Made by a program: the position numbers and the translations under genes. Under the pieces are notes generated by a model. The model was given only the letters and a program-made list of their open reading frames with translations. It did no database searches and had not been told where the DNA came from. From assembly GCA_905235225.1 (NCBI GenBank), contig CAJOKE010000007.1, positions 1 through 64,000 on the forward strand: a stretch of 64,000 bases of DNA, read 5' to 3'. This document shows, one piece after another, positions 35,523 through 44,576 of the stretch. Each line of letters starts with the position of its first letter. Positions within the stretch are counted from its first letter, which is position 1. Source of the DNA: Paludibacteraceae bacterium (GTDB lineage Bacteria; Bacteroidota; Bacteroidia; Bacteroidales; Paludibacteraceae).

Positions 35523-38204
35523 ATGAAAAAACTCTCCATTCTCTCAGTATCATTATTTATGTCTGCTTTTCTTATGGCTCAGACAGACTATAAATTACAG
35601 GTCAGTGGCATAACCGTCACCAGTGCCAATGCTGCGGACATCTACCAAGGTACGGAATTGGCAGGCAAAGTTTATTACGATAATGAGAGTAATACTCTCA
35701 CGCTTGACAACGCCGATATAGAGGGAAGCATCTGGTATCACCCTGCCTGGCAGGAAAACTCCCAATTTACGATTCGTGTTATCGGCAATTGCAGTATTCT
35801 CAACACAAGCGGTCCTGCCATATATAGCCAGGTTCAACACACGAATATTATCAGTTCAGCAGGCGATAATGGAGAATTAATCGCTTCAACTTATTCCCCG
35901 AACAAGGATGCTGCGATCAAATGCTTCAACGGCAGCAGTTCCAAGACTAAAACTTTGAATATCACGGGTTTGAAAGCCCTCTATGCGGTCGGTACAGCAT
36001 CCTACGCTATTGAAGCCGGCGCGTTGACCGGACATGCGGATGAGATCTTTTTGGCAACAGAAGCATTGCTTCCCGCCACTAACGTTGACCTCTCACAGAT
36101 CGGTCTTACAGAGATGGAACTTGTCTATGCGCTCAAAAACAATCCCAACGGACGGACAGACAATGCTGCCTTGATATATGCCGCAAACGGCAAGAAACAA
36201 GGTTACGGTGTTTTCGTTGCAGGAAACGAAATCAACCAATATACCCAAGTGGATGTCCTTCAAAACGGAACAGAATCCGTACAATGGGACAATACCAACA
36301 AAATTCTGATGATCAGCGATGAAAATCTCGGCGTACAGATAACTCCGCCAGACGGAGCAAACGGCATTGAATTTACTATTCCAGCAACACTCCAATTAGG
36401 ATTGGCTTCCGTAGGCACATATATAAACGGCTCTCTCGGTGCTTATGCACTTAAGACCAATTCCGACCTCACCATAACAGGAAACGGAGAAACATCTTTC
36501 ATGAATTTCGGCAATACAGTTGCCATCGCATTGGAACCTGCATCAAAAGACATTACGCTCACTTTGGATGCTGTTAATTTCTCCACAATCACAAGTGATT
36601 CCTACACTATTGCAAAAACAGGTTCGGGTGCCGGTAAAGCCAATATCGTAATCAATGGCAGTAAGATTGAATTTAACAGCAACGTACAGAACATCAATTC
36701 AGTCACCCTGAATAACTGCACCTACGAAACGCCGTACATAATTGAGGACGGTCGGTTTGTAGATCCGGAAACACACGATCCTGTTGATTCACCTATTCGC
36801 ATTAACCCGATAGCATATCCCGTTGAAGTGGCAGGTTTTGCCGTCAACGATATGAATAAAAACGATGTGTTGGCAGACGGCGGTTCAGTTACGTATGACC
36901 CGGACAACAAGATTCTGACCATCAAAGAGGAAACCAGCATCAATGTGGCTTACACCCCGGCACTCTATATTGACGACACGGATCTCACAGTCGTGTTCGA
37001 AGGAAACGCCAGCCTATTGTCCGAGGAACACGAAGCCGTTATCGTCAATGGTACCGGCCACCAAATCACTTTCATCGCAGACCAGCAAAACAAGGTTGTT
37101 TCCATCCTGTCCCAAAACAGCACTAACCTACCTGCATTTGATGCAGAGGGTAATGACCTCACATTCAATGGTCCTGGTGCTTTTGATGTAGAGGAAACAT
37201 ATGCTAACAATGGTATAGACTGCCCTGTTCTGAAAGCAAGAAACCTTAACATCAATACTATTTTCAGTATTTACAATGCCGACAATACAGCTTCATACGA
37301 TGTATTTGAGGTTACAGCACTTTCCATGGACAAAAACCTCACCATCGACAACACAGACATTCGGTTGAATGAGACTACCAAACAACTGGAATGGGCAGTT
37401 TCTTCACCTGACAAGATTCTGTCGGTAATGTTTATTATCAAGCCATTGGCAGATGATGCTTCCATATGGGTAGCCGGAGTGCAAGTCACTTCAATGAATG
37501 CCGATGATGTTTTGGGCGATGGGACTGTCAGCTATGACCAGGCAGGTACTCTTACACTCAAAAATGCTTACATCGTGGCACCCGATAATAACAATGCGAT
37601 TTTCACAACTTCATCAAATCCGCTCACTATTTTAGTAAAGGGTAACAACTACTTATGGTCAGAGAACGCTACCACGGTGAATATTATGAGCGACTTGACC
37701 ATCAAGGGTACCGGTGTCGGCTCTTACCTGAATGTAAACGCAGACGCCAACCACAATTCTTACGGCGCATTTTATGTAGAGGGAACACTTACCGTAGAGG
37801 GCAAAGCGGGACTAACGGCAGAGGTTCAAAACGGGATAGATTATCCGGTCATCTCGCTCGGCGGAACACTGCCTAAATTAGTGGTCAACGATGCCGACCT
37901 TCGTGCCTCAACCGAATATTATTGGGCTACGGCTATCTCCTGCCTTGAATTGGAACTGGGAACAGGCATTGACTTCCGCCATGACGATAACGATTGGACG
38001 GACATAGTAGGTTGGGATGAAACCAATAAGACCTTTACCGGCACCGTGAAGAGCCGTATATGGATTGGACATGAGAATTTCCCGACAGATATTGAGAACG
38101 TAACTTCTGACACCGATAAGGCTGTCAAAGTTCTCCGCAACGGACAACTTTATATTATCCGTGATGGCAAGACCTTCAGCGTACAAGGCGTAGCTATTCA
38201 CTAA
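35523..38204 (+). CDS. Large secreted protein with repeated beta-helix-like modules
   Basis: 893 residues, unknown function. The signal peptide is MKKLSILSVSLFMSAFLMA. Three or four repeats follow, each opening VxGxxVTSxNAxDI/VL (residues about 25, 420 and 650), then a GxVxYDxxxxTLTLxNAxI strand, a TIxVxGNxxL strand and a LTxxGxG strand, suggesting right-handed beta-helix-like units. The tail VLRNGQLYIIRDGKTFSVQG is nearly the same as that of the 1322-residue protein. The alternation of shared modules in both proteins indicates a paralogous family of surface proteins. Confidence 0.85.
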   Translation: MKKLSILSVSLFMSAFLMAQTDYKLQVSGITVTSANAADIYQGTELAGKVYYDNESNTLTLDNADIEGSIWYHPAWQENSQFTIRVIGNCSILNTSGPAIYSQVQHTNIISSAGDNGELIASTYSPNKDAAIKCFNGSSSKTKTLNITGLKALYAVGTASYAIEAGALTGHADEIFLATEALLPATNVDLSQIGLTEMELVYALKNNPNGRTDNAALIYAANGKKQGYGVFVAGNEINQYTQVDVLQNGTESVQWDNTNKILMISDENLGVQITPPDGANGIEFTIPATLQLGLASVGTYINGSLGAYALKTNSDLTITGNGETSFMNFGNTVAIALEPASKDITLTLDAVNFSTITSDSYTIAKTGSGAGKANIVINGSKIEFNSNVQNINSVTLNNCTYETPYIIEDGRFVDPETHDPVDSPIRINPIAYPVEVAGFAVNDMNKNDVLADGGSVTYDPDNKILTIKEETSINVAYTPALYIDDTDLTVVFEGNASLLSEEHEAVIVNGTGHQITFIADQQNKVVSILSQNSTNLPAFDAEGNDLTFNGPGAFDVEETYANNGIDCPVLKARNLNINTIFSIYNADNTASYDVFEVTALSMDKNLTIDNTDIRLNETTKQLEWAVSSPDKILSVMFIIKPLADDASIWVAGVQVTSMNADDVLGDGTVSYDQAGTLTLKNAYIVAPDNNNAIFTTSSNPLTILVKGNNYLWSENATTVNIMSDLTIKGTGVGSYLNVNADANHNSYGAFYVEGTLTVEGKAGLTAEVQNGIDYPVISLGGTLPKLVVNDADLRASTEYYWATAISCLELELGTGIDFRHDDNDWTDIVGWDETNKTFTGTVKSRIWIGHENFPTDIENVTSDTDKAVKVLRNGQLYIIRDGKTFSVQGVAIH

Positions 38205-38240
38205 TCTGAAAATGATCAAATGTTAAAATAACGAACTAAC

Positions 38241-38942
38241 ATGATTTATTCAAAAGAAGTACAAAACATGTGTTCGGTAGCCAAAGGTCCTCATCATGGA
38301 CCGGCTCCGATTCCCGAAGAGGGTAAATGGGTAAAAGCCAAGGAAATCAAAGACATTTCAGGTATGACCCATGGTATCGGTTGGTGCGCCCCGCAACAAG
38401 GTGCGTGCAAACTCAGTTTGAATGTCAAAGACGGTATCATTGAGGAAGCCCTCGTTGAGACTATCGGTTGCTCCGGTATGACACATTCTGCCGCTATGGC
38501 TGCAGAAATTCTGCCGGGCAAAACCCTGCTTGAGGCTCTGAACACCGACCTCGTTTGCGACGCCATCAACACGGCTATGCGCGAACTGTTCCTCCAAATC
38601 GTTTATGGTCGCACCCAATCTGCGTTCAGCGAAGGTGGTCTGACTATCGGTGCCGGACTCGAAGATCTCGGTAAAGGACTCGTTTCACAAGTCGGAACAC
38701 TTTATTCCACTAAAGTGAAAGGTCCTCGCTATCTGCAACTCACAGAAGGATACATCACCAAAGAGTATCTGGATGAAGACAACGAAATCTGCGGTTATGA
38801 GTATGTACACATGGGCAAATTCATGGACGCAATCAAGAAAGGTGTGCCTGCTGACGAGGCACTTAAACAAGTAACCGGCACCTATGGTCGTACAACCAAG
38901 GAGCAAGGAGCAGTTAAATCTATTGACCCAAGAAAGGAGTAA
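38241..38942 (+). CDS. NifU-like iron-sulfur scaffold protein partnered with GGGtGRT protein
   Basis: 233 residues, cytoplasmic. It resembles the NifU/IscU N-terminal fold (MTHSAAMAAEILPGKTLLEAL). Cysteines at MCSVAKG, IGWCAPQQGACKLSL, VETIGCSGMTHS and TDLVCDAI could bind a cluster. NCBI-type annotation calls this group an iron-sulfur cluster assembly scaffold, but the spacing of cysteines differs from classical IscU. A C-terminal extension of about 90 residues (TKVKGPRYLQLTEGYITKEY) is not part of IscU. It is followed after 3 nt by the GGGtGRT gene. The pairing of these two families suggests one functional unit of unknown purpose. Confidence 0.85.
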   Translation: MIYSKEVQNMCSVAKGPHHGPAPIPEEGKWVKAKEIKDISGMTHGIGWCAPQQGACKLSLNVKDGIIEEALVETIGCSGMTHSAAMAAEILPGKTLLEALNTDLVCDAINTAMRELFLQIVYGRTQSAFSEGGLTIGAGLEDLGKGLVSQVGTLYSTKVKGPRYLQLTEGYITKEYLDEDNEICGYEYVHMGKFMDAIKKGVPADEALKQVTGTYGRTTKEQGAVKSIDPRKE

Positions 38943-38945
38943 ACT

Positions 38946-39956
38946 ATGATTCGTCCCGTTCAATTTGAGTCGCAAGACCGCCGCGAGAAACAGATTCTCG
39001 CCGCCCTCAATGCCAATGGCATTAAATCCATTGAAGAAGCCAACGAGATTTGTGAAGCTCATGGCTTGGATCCTTATATGACATGCGAAGAAACACAACG
39101 TATCTGCTTCGAAAACGCCAAGTGGGCTTATGTTGTTGGTTCTGCTATCGCTATTAAAAAAGGTTGCAAGAACGCTGCTGACGCTGCCGAAGCAATCGGT
39201 ATCGGTCTGCAGTCATTCTGCATCCCCGGTTCTGTTGCTGACGATCGTAAAGTAGGTATCGGACATGGTAATCTAGCTGCCCGTCTGCTCCGCGAAGAGA
39301 CCGAATGCTTTGCTTTCCTCGCAGGACATGAGTCCTTCGCAGCCGCCGAAGGTGCTATTAAAATCGCCGAAATGGCAAACAAAGTACGCCAAAAACCGCT
39401 CCGTATCATCCTTGACGGACTGGGAAAAGATGCCGCAATGATTATTAGCCGTATCAATGGTTTCACATATGTTCAGACAGAGTTCGATTACTTTACCGGT
39501 GAACTTAAAGAGGTTCGCCGTAAAGCCTACTCCAATGGTCCGCGTGCAAAAGTGAACTGCTATGGTGCAGACGATGTCCGTGAAGGTGTGGCTATTCTCT
39601 GGCATGAGAATGTAGATGTCTCCATCACCGGTAACTCAACTAACCCGACTCGTTTCCAACACCCTGTAGCCGGAACTTATAAGAAAGAGCGTATCCTCGC
39701 AGGCAAACCATACTTCAGTGTAGCATCAGGTGGCGGCACAGGTCGCACCTTGCACCCCGATAATATGGCTGCAGGTCCCGCGTCATATGGTATGACAGAC
39801 ACCATGGGACGTATGCACAGCGATGCACAATTTGCCGGTTCAAGTTCCGTGCCTGCACACGTTGAGATGATGGGATTCCTTGGTATAGGCAACAACCCGA
39901 TGGTGGGTTGTACCGTTGCTTGTGCCGTAAATGTAGCACTTGCGTTGAATAAATAA
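38946..39956 (+). CDS. GGGtGRT-family protein
   Basis: 336 residues of a named but functionally uncharacterised family, recognised by the motif SVASGGGTGRTLHPDNMAAG. Several cysteines are clustered (EICEAHGLDPYMTCEE then RICFEN; LQSFCIPGS; VGCTVACAVNVALA), compatible with metal or Fe-S binding. The Gly-rich motif could bind a nucleotide or phosphate. It is always a plausible client or partner of the NifU-like protein encoded 3 nt upstream. A strong terminator follows, so these two are the last genes of the transcript. Confidence 0.9.
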   Translation: MIRPVQFESQDRREKQILAALNANGIKSIEEANEICEAHGLDPYMTCEETQRICFENAKWAYVVGSAIAIKKGCKNAADAAEAIGIGLQSFCIPGSVADDRKVGIGHGNLAARLLREETECFAFLAGHESFAAAEGAIKIAEMANKVRQKPLRIILDGLGKDAAMIISRINGFTYVQTEFDYFTGELKEVRRKAYSNGPRAKVNCYGADDVREGVAILWHENVDVSITGNSTNPTRFQHPVAGTYKKERILAGKPYFSVASGGGTGRTLHPDNMAAGPASYGMTDTMGRMHSDAQFAGSSSVPAHVEMMGFLGIGNNPMVGCTVACAVNVALALNK

Positions 39957-39979
39957 AAGATACTTATTCGGTACTATAA

Positions 39980-40014
39980 AAAAATAGCGCGACGCTCACC
40001 GCCGCGCTATTTTT
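39980..40014. terminator. Bidirectional intrinsic terminator
   Basis: A 12-bp stem AAAAATAGCGCG / CGCGCTATTTTT with an 11-nt loop, flanked by A- and T-runs, sits between the convergent GGGtGRT gene and the nucleosidase-like gene and can serve both. Confidence 0.9.
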
Positions 40015-40505
40015 TATTCTACCCCATGCGTCAAATCATGATACGCATGCAGCGAAAGATTATCACTCACTATCTTCAATGACGCTACCGACTTGAATCC
40101 GAACGACACAATAAAAGCCAACTCCATGTCAAACACACAATCTTTGTAATCCGATTGCAGCACAAAGTCGCAGTTCGAATATCCTACTGCCTTAATCAGG
40201 TTGGCACAATCGGATACAGCGACACCTGAATCTTTTAATGAATTTAGTTTTAACTCCGGCTCCGGATAAGTCACATTAGGGTGGTTAAGCCTAATCTCAG
40301 TAACTTCCACTAAACTGCCAATCTCAAAATTAGCACTTCCCGCATAACCGATATTAACCACTTCCGAATCACGCGGCAAATCACGCAAACTGCGGATGAT
40401 ATTTATACCACCGACACCTGTCACTATCACAGGATAATCACAACCCGGAAAATATTTGTTTATCAACTCACGCTCGCCTTCCTCAGCAATCAGAATGTAC
40501 TTCAT
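40014..40505 (-). CDS. Short nucleoside phosphorylase-like protein
   Basis: 163 residues. It resembles the PNP/MTAN superfamily in miniature: VTGVGGINIIRSL (GxGxxN), VVNIGYAGSANFEIGSLVEV, and VFDMELAFIVSFG, where the DMELA stretch corresponds to the ribose/purine-binding MEGAA of MTA/SAH nucleosidases. It is about 70 residues shorter than the family norm and lacks much of the central beta-sheet, so catalytic activity is doubtful. Its promoter is part of the interleaved pair at 40541-40588. Confidence 0.7.
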   Translation of the reverse strand: MKYILIAEEGERELINKYFPGCDYPVIVTGVGGINIIRSLRDLPRDSEVVNIGYAGSANFEIGSLVEVTEIRLNHPNVTYPEPELKLNSLKDSGVAVSDCANLIKAVGYSNCDFVLQSDYKDCVFDMELAFIVSFGFKSVASLKIVSDNLSLHAYHDLTHGVE

Positions 40506-40540
40506 AATTCACTACCTTTAATATACACATTTTTTCGCCA

Positions 40541-40588
40541 CAAAAGTACGTCAAAATTTTGAAATATCAAAATTAAGTATTATCTTTG
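40541..40588. promoter_or_regulatory. Interleaved divergent promoter pair
   Basis: Minus: TTTG 40571-40568, 19-bp spacer, TACTTTTG 40548-40541 (nucleosidase-like gene). Plus: TTTG 40558-40561, 19-bp spacer, TATCTTTG 40581-40588 (40.6-kb operon). The -7 boxes are again 32 bp apart. Confidence 0.85.
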
Positions 40589-40606
40589 CGCAAAATTTTA
40601 GTAATT

Positions 40607-41161
40607 ATGATATACGTTATCACTTTTTCTTGCGAAGAAGGTGTCAATTTTCGCCGCACTTTCGAGGCTGACAGCGATGCCACATTCCTGGATTTGCACA
40701 AGGCCATACTTGCATCTGTAAACTATCCGGACGACCAAATGACATCGTTCTTTATGTGCAATGACCATTGGGAGAAAGAGCAGGAAGTTACCCTTGTCCC
40801 CATGGACTCAAGTTTTGAATACGACAATATGGTCATGGAATCGACTCGGCTAAGCGACTTGCTTGAGGAGCAAGGACAACGGCTCATATATATCTTCGAC
40901 CCGATGTTCGAGCGATATTTCTTTGGCTCACTCCGTTCAATCCGCCCGGGTTCCATGCAAGGAGTCAAATGCACAGACAGCCAAGGCAAAGCACCAAAAC
41001 AGCTGCAAACAGAAGACCCGATGGACGGACTTACCGGCAAGGATGGAAAAGCAGACTGGGAAAGTGATGAAGATTTTTATGGCGATAGCCAATACGATGA
41101 GGGCGATATTGACATGGAAGGTTTTCAGGACTTGTCCTTCGAAGACGGTAGTATGTTCTGA
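40607..41161 (+). CDS. pRiA4b ORF-3-like domain protein
   Basis: 184 residues. The start at 40607 (MIYVITFSCEEG) is 18 nt after the -7 box; the frame upstream runs through the promoter. The N-terminal ~100 residues match the plasmid pRiA4b ORF-3-like family (FRRTFEADSDATFLDLHKAI, FFMCNDHWEKEQEV, LSDLLEEQGQRLIYIFDPMFE). The C-terminus is a low-complexity acidic tail (DWESDEDFYGDSQYDEGDID). The family has no defined function; it occurs in chromosomes as well as plasmids and is not by itself evidence of mobility. First gene of a tight operon with miaA. Confidence 0.85.
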   Translation: MIYVITFSCEEGVNFRRTFEADSDATFLDLHKAILASVNYPDDQMTSFFMCNDHWEKEQEVTLVPMDSSFEYDNMVMESTRLSDLLEEQGQRLIYIFDPMFERYFFGSLRSIRPGSMQGVKCTDSQGKAPKQLQTEDPMDGLTGKDGKADWESDEDFYGDSQYDEGDIDMEGFQDLSFEDGSMF

Positions 41162-41182
41162 TTGCGGTAGCCTGAATGGCCG

Positions 41183-42124
41183 ATGACAATGAATACGCTG
41201 CTGCTCATTACAGGACCTACCGGTGTCGGAAAAACCGAACTGACACTACGGCTCGCACAGCACTTCACTTGCCCGGTTATTAGCGCAGACTCACGCCAGA
41301 TTTACCGCGAAATTCCCATCGGAACTGCTGCACCGACTGCTGACGAATTGGCACGTATCAAGCACTACTTTGTCGGAACACGTTCCATCACGGAAGACTA
41401 CTCTGCCGGACAATACGAACGCGATTGCCTTGAACTGATTGCACAACTGCAAAACAATCGCCATAATACGGAAAAACCGTTTGCAATATTAACCGGGGGC
41501 AGTATGATGTATCTGGATGCGGTCTGCAAAGGATTTGATGACATCCCCGATGTTGCACCGGAGATACGCAGACAGATTCGGGATGGGTACATGAAAGGCG
41601 GACTGACATGGCTTCAGACCGAAGTACAACGGATAGATCCTGACTACTGGCTGTCTGTTGACCGGCAAAACCCGCAACGGCTGATGCACTGCTTGGAAGT
41701 CACACTCAGCGCAGGTAAACCATATTCATCCTTCCGCAAGCGCAACACACAGAGCCGCAATTTTAACGTATTGAAAGTAGCTCTTGACCGCCCACGGGAA
41801 GAATTATATGCCCGCATCAACCGCAGAGTTGACATCATGATAGCCGCCGGCTTGGAAGACGAAGCGCGTACTGTCTATCCGCTTAAACACTTCAATAGTC
41901 TGCAAACGGTCGGATACCGTGAATTGTTCGATTATTTCGATGGAAAAATATCCCGTGAAGAAGCGATACGGCTTATAAAACAAAACTCGCGGCACTATGC
42001 AAAAAGACAACTGACATGGTTCCGTTCAGACAAAACAATACATTGGCTCAATGCCGATTTGGATTATGAAACACAATTGGATACTATTACTGCTTGGTTG
42101 CATACTCATTGCCTGCAACAATAA
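41183..42124 (+). CDS. miaA: tRNA dimethylallyltransferase
   Basis: 313 residues. It adds dimethylallyl to A37 of tRNAs reading UNN codons. It has P-loop ITGPTGVGKTELTLRLA, ISADSRQIYREIPIGTA, ILTGGSMMYLDAVCKGFDDI and the C-terminal SRHYAKRQLTWFR. ATG at 41183 or 41189 are both possible. The 3' end overlaps the next gene by 59 nt in another frame. Confidence 0.96.
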   Translation: MTMNTLLLITGPTGVGKTELTLRLAQHFTCPVISADSRQIYREIPIGTAAPTADELARIKHYFVGTRSITEDYSAGQYERDCLELIAQLQNNRHNTEKPFAILTGGSMMYLDAVCKGFDDIPDVAPEIRRQIRDGYMKGGLTWLQTEVQRIDPDYWLSVDRQNPQRLMHCLEVTLSAGKPYSSFRKRNTQSRNFNVLKVALDRPREELYARINRRVDIMIAAGLEDEARTVYPLKHFNSLQTVGYRELFDYFDGKISREEAIRLIKQNSRHYAKRQLTWFRSDKTIHWLNADLDYETQLDTITAWLHTHCLQQ

Positions 42125-43124
42125 CTCCGTTAACTTTGCTTGGTCTCCGAACAAGCCCAAAGCTGGTGAAACAATACAATTCACCAACCTCTCCACCAGT
42201 GGCGAGGAGTGGGAATGGTCGTTCGGCGACGGAGGGTCGTCTATGGTTAAGAACCCGACAAAAATCTACAAACAGGCAGGCACCTACACTGTCACACTTA
42301 AAGTGGATAGTAAATCCCGCCTCACCAAAACAGCGTCTATCACCGTTTATGACACTGTCCCCAGCTTCTCATGCTCCATAAACGGAGCTGATTCATTGGG
42401 TATCAATGTCTTTGAAGATGTCACTTTTACTGCGTTGGTGTATAATCCCTATAATTACAAAGTGGAATATCAATGGGCGGTTATGTCAAATGTGATATAC
42501 ACCCAACTTTCACCTTCAAGCACTGAAAGCACGTATCGGCTTTATTTTGAACAAGCAGCTCCCAATGCCGGTGCCGTTCGCTTAACCGTCACCGTGAACG
42601 GTATCACCCGTGATACTATGCACATTTATAAGGTCAATGATGTCAAAACATCCTCTGTTGTCTTGCAGACCGATAAACCTGAGTACTACCGCCAGCGTAT
42701 TTTCGGCAGCCGCGCGGAAATACCATACCGTATGCAAAAAGACGACAAGGGCATCGATATTTTGACAAATGCACAAGACACGGCACAGACCTATAACGAC
42801 AGACACTTCACGCTTAGCGAACTACAGCAAATCATACCTGAGATGTTAGGATTCACTATCGCCTCACGTAAAATATACTACCGTCTGGACGATGGGCTGT
42901 ATGTAGCCAATATTGATGGCTCACATAACGAATTGATACAGCAAGGCGTTGTCACCGCACAATGTATTGATGTCATTAATAACCGTATCTATTGGGCGAC
43001 GCCTGATAGCGTAATGTACATGCCACTTATAGGTGCGGAAAATAATAAATTCACCACAACTCCGACTACACTTAATCGGATACAAAATGTAGTCAAACTG
43101 GCTATAGACCCCGAAAAACGATGA
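42066..43124 (+). CDS. PKD-domain lipoprotein
   Basis: 352 residues. It has a signal peptide with lipobox LIAC (MKHNWILLLLGCILIAC), then a PKD domain (residues about 25-105: GETIQFTNLSTSGEEWEWSF, GTYTVTLKVDS). A beta-rich region follows, with a C-terminal propeller-like phrase IYYRLDDGLYVANIDGSHNE and INNRIYWATPDSVMYMPL, resembling LDLR-B (YWTD-like) repeats. Cell-surface binding role inferred. Its first 20 codons lie inside miaA, and its stop overlaps the pepD start (ATGA). Confidence 0.82.
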   Translation: MKHNWILLLLGCILIACNNNSVNFAWSPNKPKAGETIQFTNLSTSGEEWEWSFGDGGSSMVKNPTKIYKQAGTYTVTLKVDSKSRLTKTASITVYDTVPSFSCSINGADSLGINVFEDVTFTALVYNPYNYKVEYQWAVMSNVIYTQLSPSSTESTYRLYFEQAAPNAGAVRLTVTVNGITRDTMHIYKVNDVKTSSVVLQTDKPEYYRQRIFGSRAEIPYRMQKDDKGIDILTNAQDTAQTYNDRHFTLSELQQIIPEMLGFTIASRKIYYRLDDGLYVANIDGSHNELIQQGVVTAQCIDVINNRIYWATPDSVMYMPLIGAENNKFTTTPTTLNRIQNVVKLAIDPEKR

Positions 43125-44575
43125 CTGAATTACAACCAAAACGAGTTTTCTCGATCTTCCACGAAATTACACGTGTTCCCCGGCCTTCCAAGCATGAGGA
43201 ACAGATTAGTCAATGGTTAGTGGATTTTGCCACTGCACATGGTTTGGAATATGAACGCGACAATGCGCTGAACGTAATCATGCGTGTTCCCGCCACACAA
43301 GGCTATGAAAATCATGAAGGTGTGATTCTTCAAGCACATATGGATATGGTTTGTGAGAAGAACAACGATATCCGGCATGATTTTATGCACGACCCGATTG
43401 ACACCTACGTGGACGGCGATTTTGTGAAAGCACACGGCACCACCCTGGGCGGAGATGACGGTATCGGTATGGCGATGGCTTTGGCGGCACTGACCGACAA
43501 AGAACTGCCACACCCCGCACTTGAAGCCCTATTCACCGTGGACGAAGAAACAGGACTTACCGGTGCATTCAAACTGCAAGACGGATGCTTGCGCGGAAAA
43601 CGCCTCATTAACTTGGATTCGGAAGATGACGGACAGATATTTATCGGCTGCGCCGGCGGTATTGATACGCTCGCTAAAATGCACTACCAATTGGTATCAT
43701 TACCACAAGGCAAATGGTTTACCGCGCATGTCTGCGTCAGCGGACTAATGGGGGGACACTCCGGCGATGACATTAACAAAGGACGCGCCAATGCCAATAA
43801 AATCATTGCTCACTTTGTACAGCGGTTATATGCCTCTACTACTCCGCAACTTGCTCTCATCGAAGGTGGAAACCTACGCAATGCGATTGCACGTGAGGCG
43901 GAAGCTCTCTTATGCGTTCCGTTTGATTACAAAGAACAACTGCGGATTGACTTCAACAACTACCTTGCCGAAATAGAAGTACAATACGGTGCGGTAGAAA
44001 AAGACATGCAATTGGAGTTGGAATCCGCCGAGCAACCGGCAACCGTCATTGAACCCGCCAAAGCCCAAGCACTCATTGACGCACTTTGCAACTGCCCGCA
44101 TGGCATGATTTCCATGTCCAAGGATATGCCCGGACTCGTTCAAACAAGTACCAACCTTGCATCGGTTAAATCCAAACAGGACGAACAAGGTGCATACATC
44201 GAAATCAACACCAGCCAACGTTCATCTGTGGAAGCGGAGAAACATGATATCAAAAACACCGTTGAAGCGGTACTTAGACACGCTTGTGATATAGTGACAC
44301 ACGGTGACGGATACCCGGGGTGGACTCCGAATGTCAACTCACACCTGCTCGAAGTGACACGCTCTGCTTACAAAACACTCTTCAATGCCGAACCACAAAT
44401 CTTGGCAATACATGCCGGACTTGAATGCGGTCTCTTCTTGGAGAAGTACCCGTACTTGGATATGGTTTCTATCGGTCCGCAAATGTATGGTGTACACTCT
44501 CCGCAGGAACGATTGAGTATCTCATCCACCCAACGCTGCTGGGCATGGTTGTGCGAGACACTCAAGAATCTGTAA
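43121..44575 (+). CDS. pepD: Aminoacyl-histidine dipeptidase (M20C)
   Basis: 484 residues, normal length for PepD (carnosinase-like). Metal ligands are in VILQAHMDMVCEK, GTTLGGDDGIGMA, DEETGLTGAF, LINLDSEDDGQI and the C-terminal IHAGLECG. The lid domain contains GLMGGHSGDDINKGRANAN. It cleaves Xaa-His and other dipeptides in the cytosol. The start overlaps the preceding stop by 4 nt and the stop is 1 nt before aroA, so translation is coupled throughout. Confidence 0.95.
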   Translation: MTELQPKRVFSIFHEITRVPRPSKHEEQISQWLVDFATAHGLEYERDNALNVIMRVPATQGYENHEGVILQAHMDMVCEKNNDIRHDFMHDPIDTYVDGDFVKAHGTTLGGDDGIGMAMALAALTDKELPHPALEALFTVDEETGLTGAFKLQDGCLRGKRLINLDSEDDGQIFIGCAGGIDTLAKMHYQLVSLPQGKWFTAHVCVSGLMGGHSGDDINKGRANANKIIAHFVQRLYASTTPQLALIEGGNLRNAIAREAEALLCVPFDYKEQLRIDFNNYLAEIEVQYGAVEKDMQLELESAEQPATVIEPAKAQALIDALCNCPHGMISMSKDMPGLVQTSTNLASVKSKQDEQGAYIEINTSQRSSVEAEKHDIKNTVEAVLRHACDIVTHGDGYPGWTPNVNSHLLEVTRSAYKTLFNAEPQILAIHAGLECGLFLEKYPYLDMVSIGPQMYGVHSPQERLSISSTQRCWAWLCETLKNL

Positions 44576-44576
44576 C

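Noticed and set aside
40607..41161. Plasmid or mobile-element origin of the pRiA4b ORF-3-like gene
   Set aside because: It sits at the head of a housekeeping operon with its own chromosomal-type promoter, and no transposase, integrase or terminal repeats are nearby.
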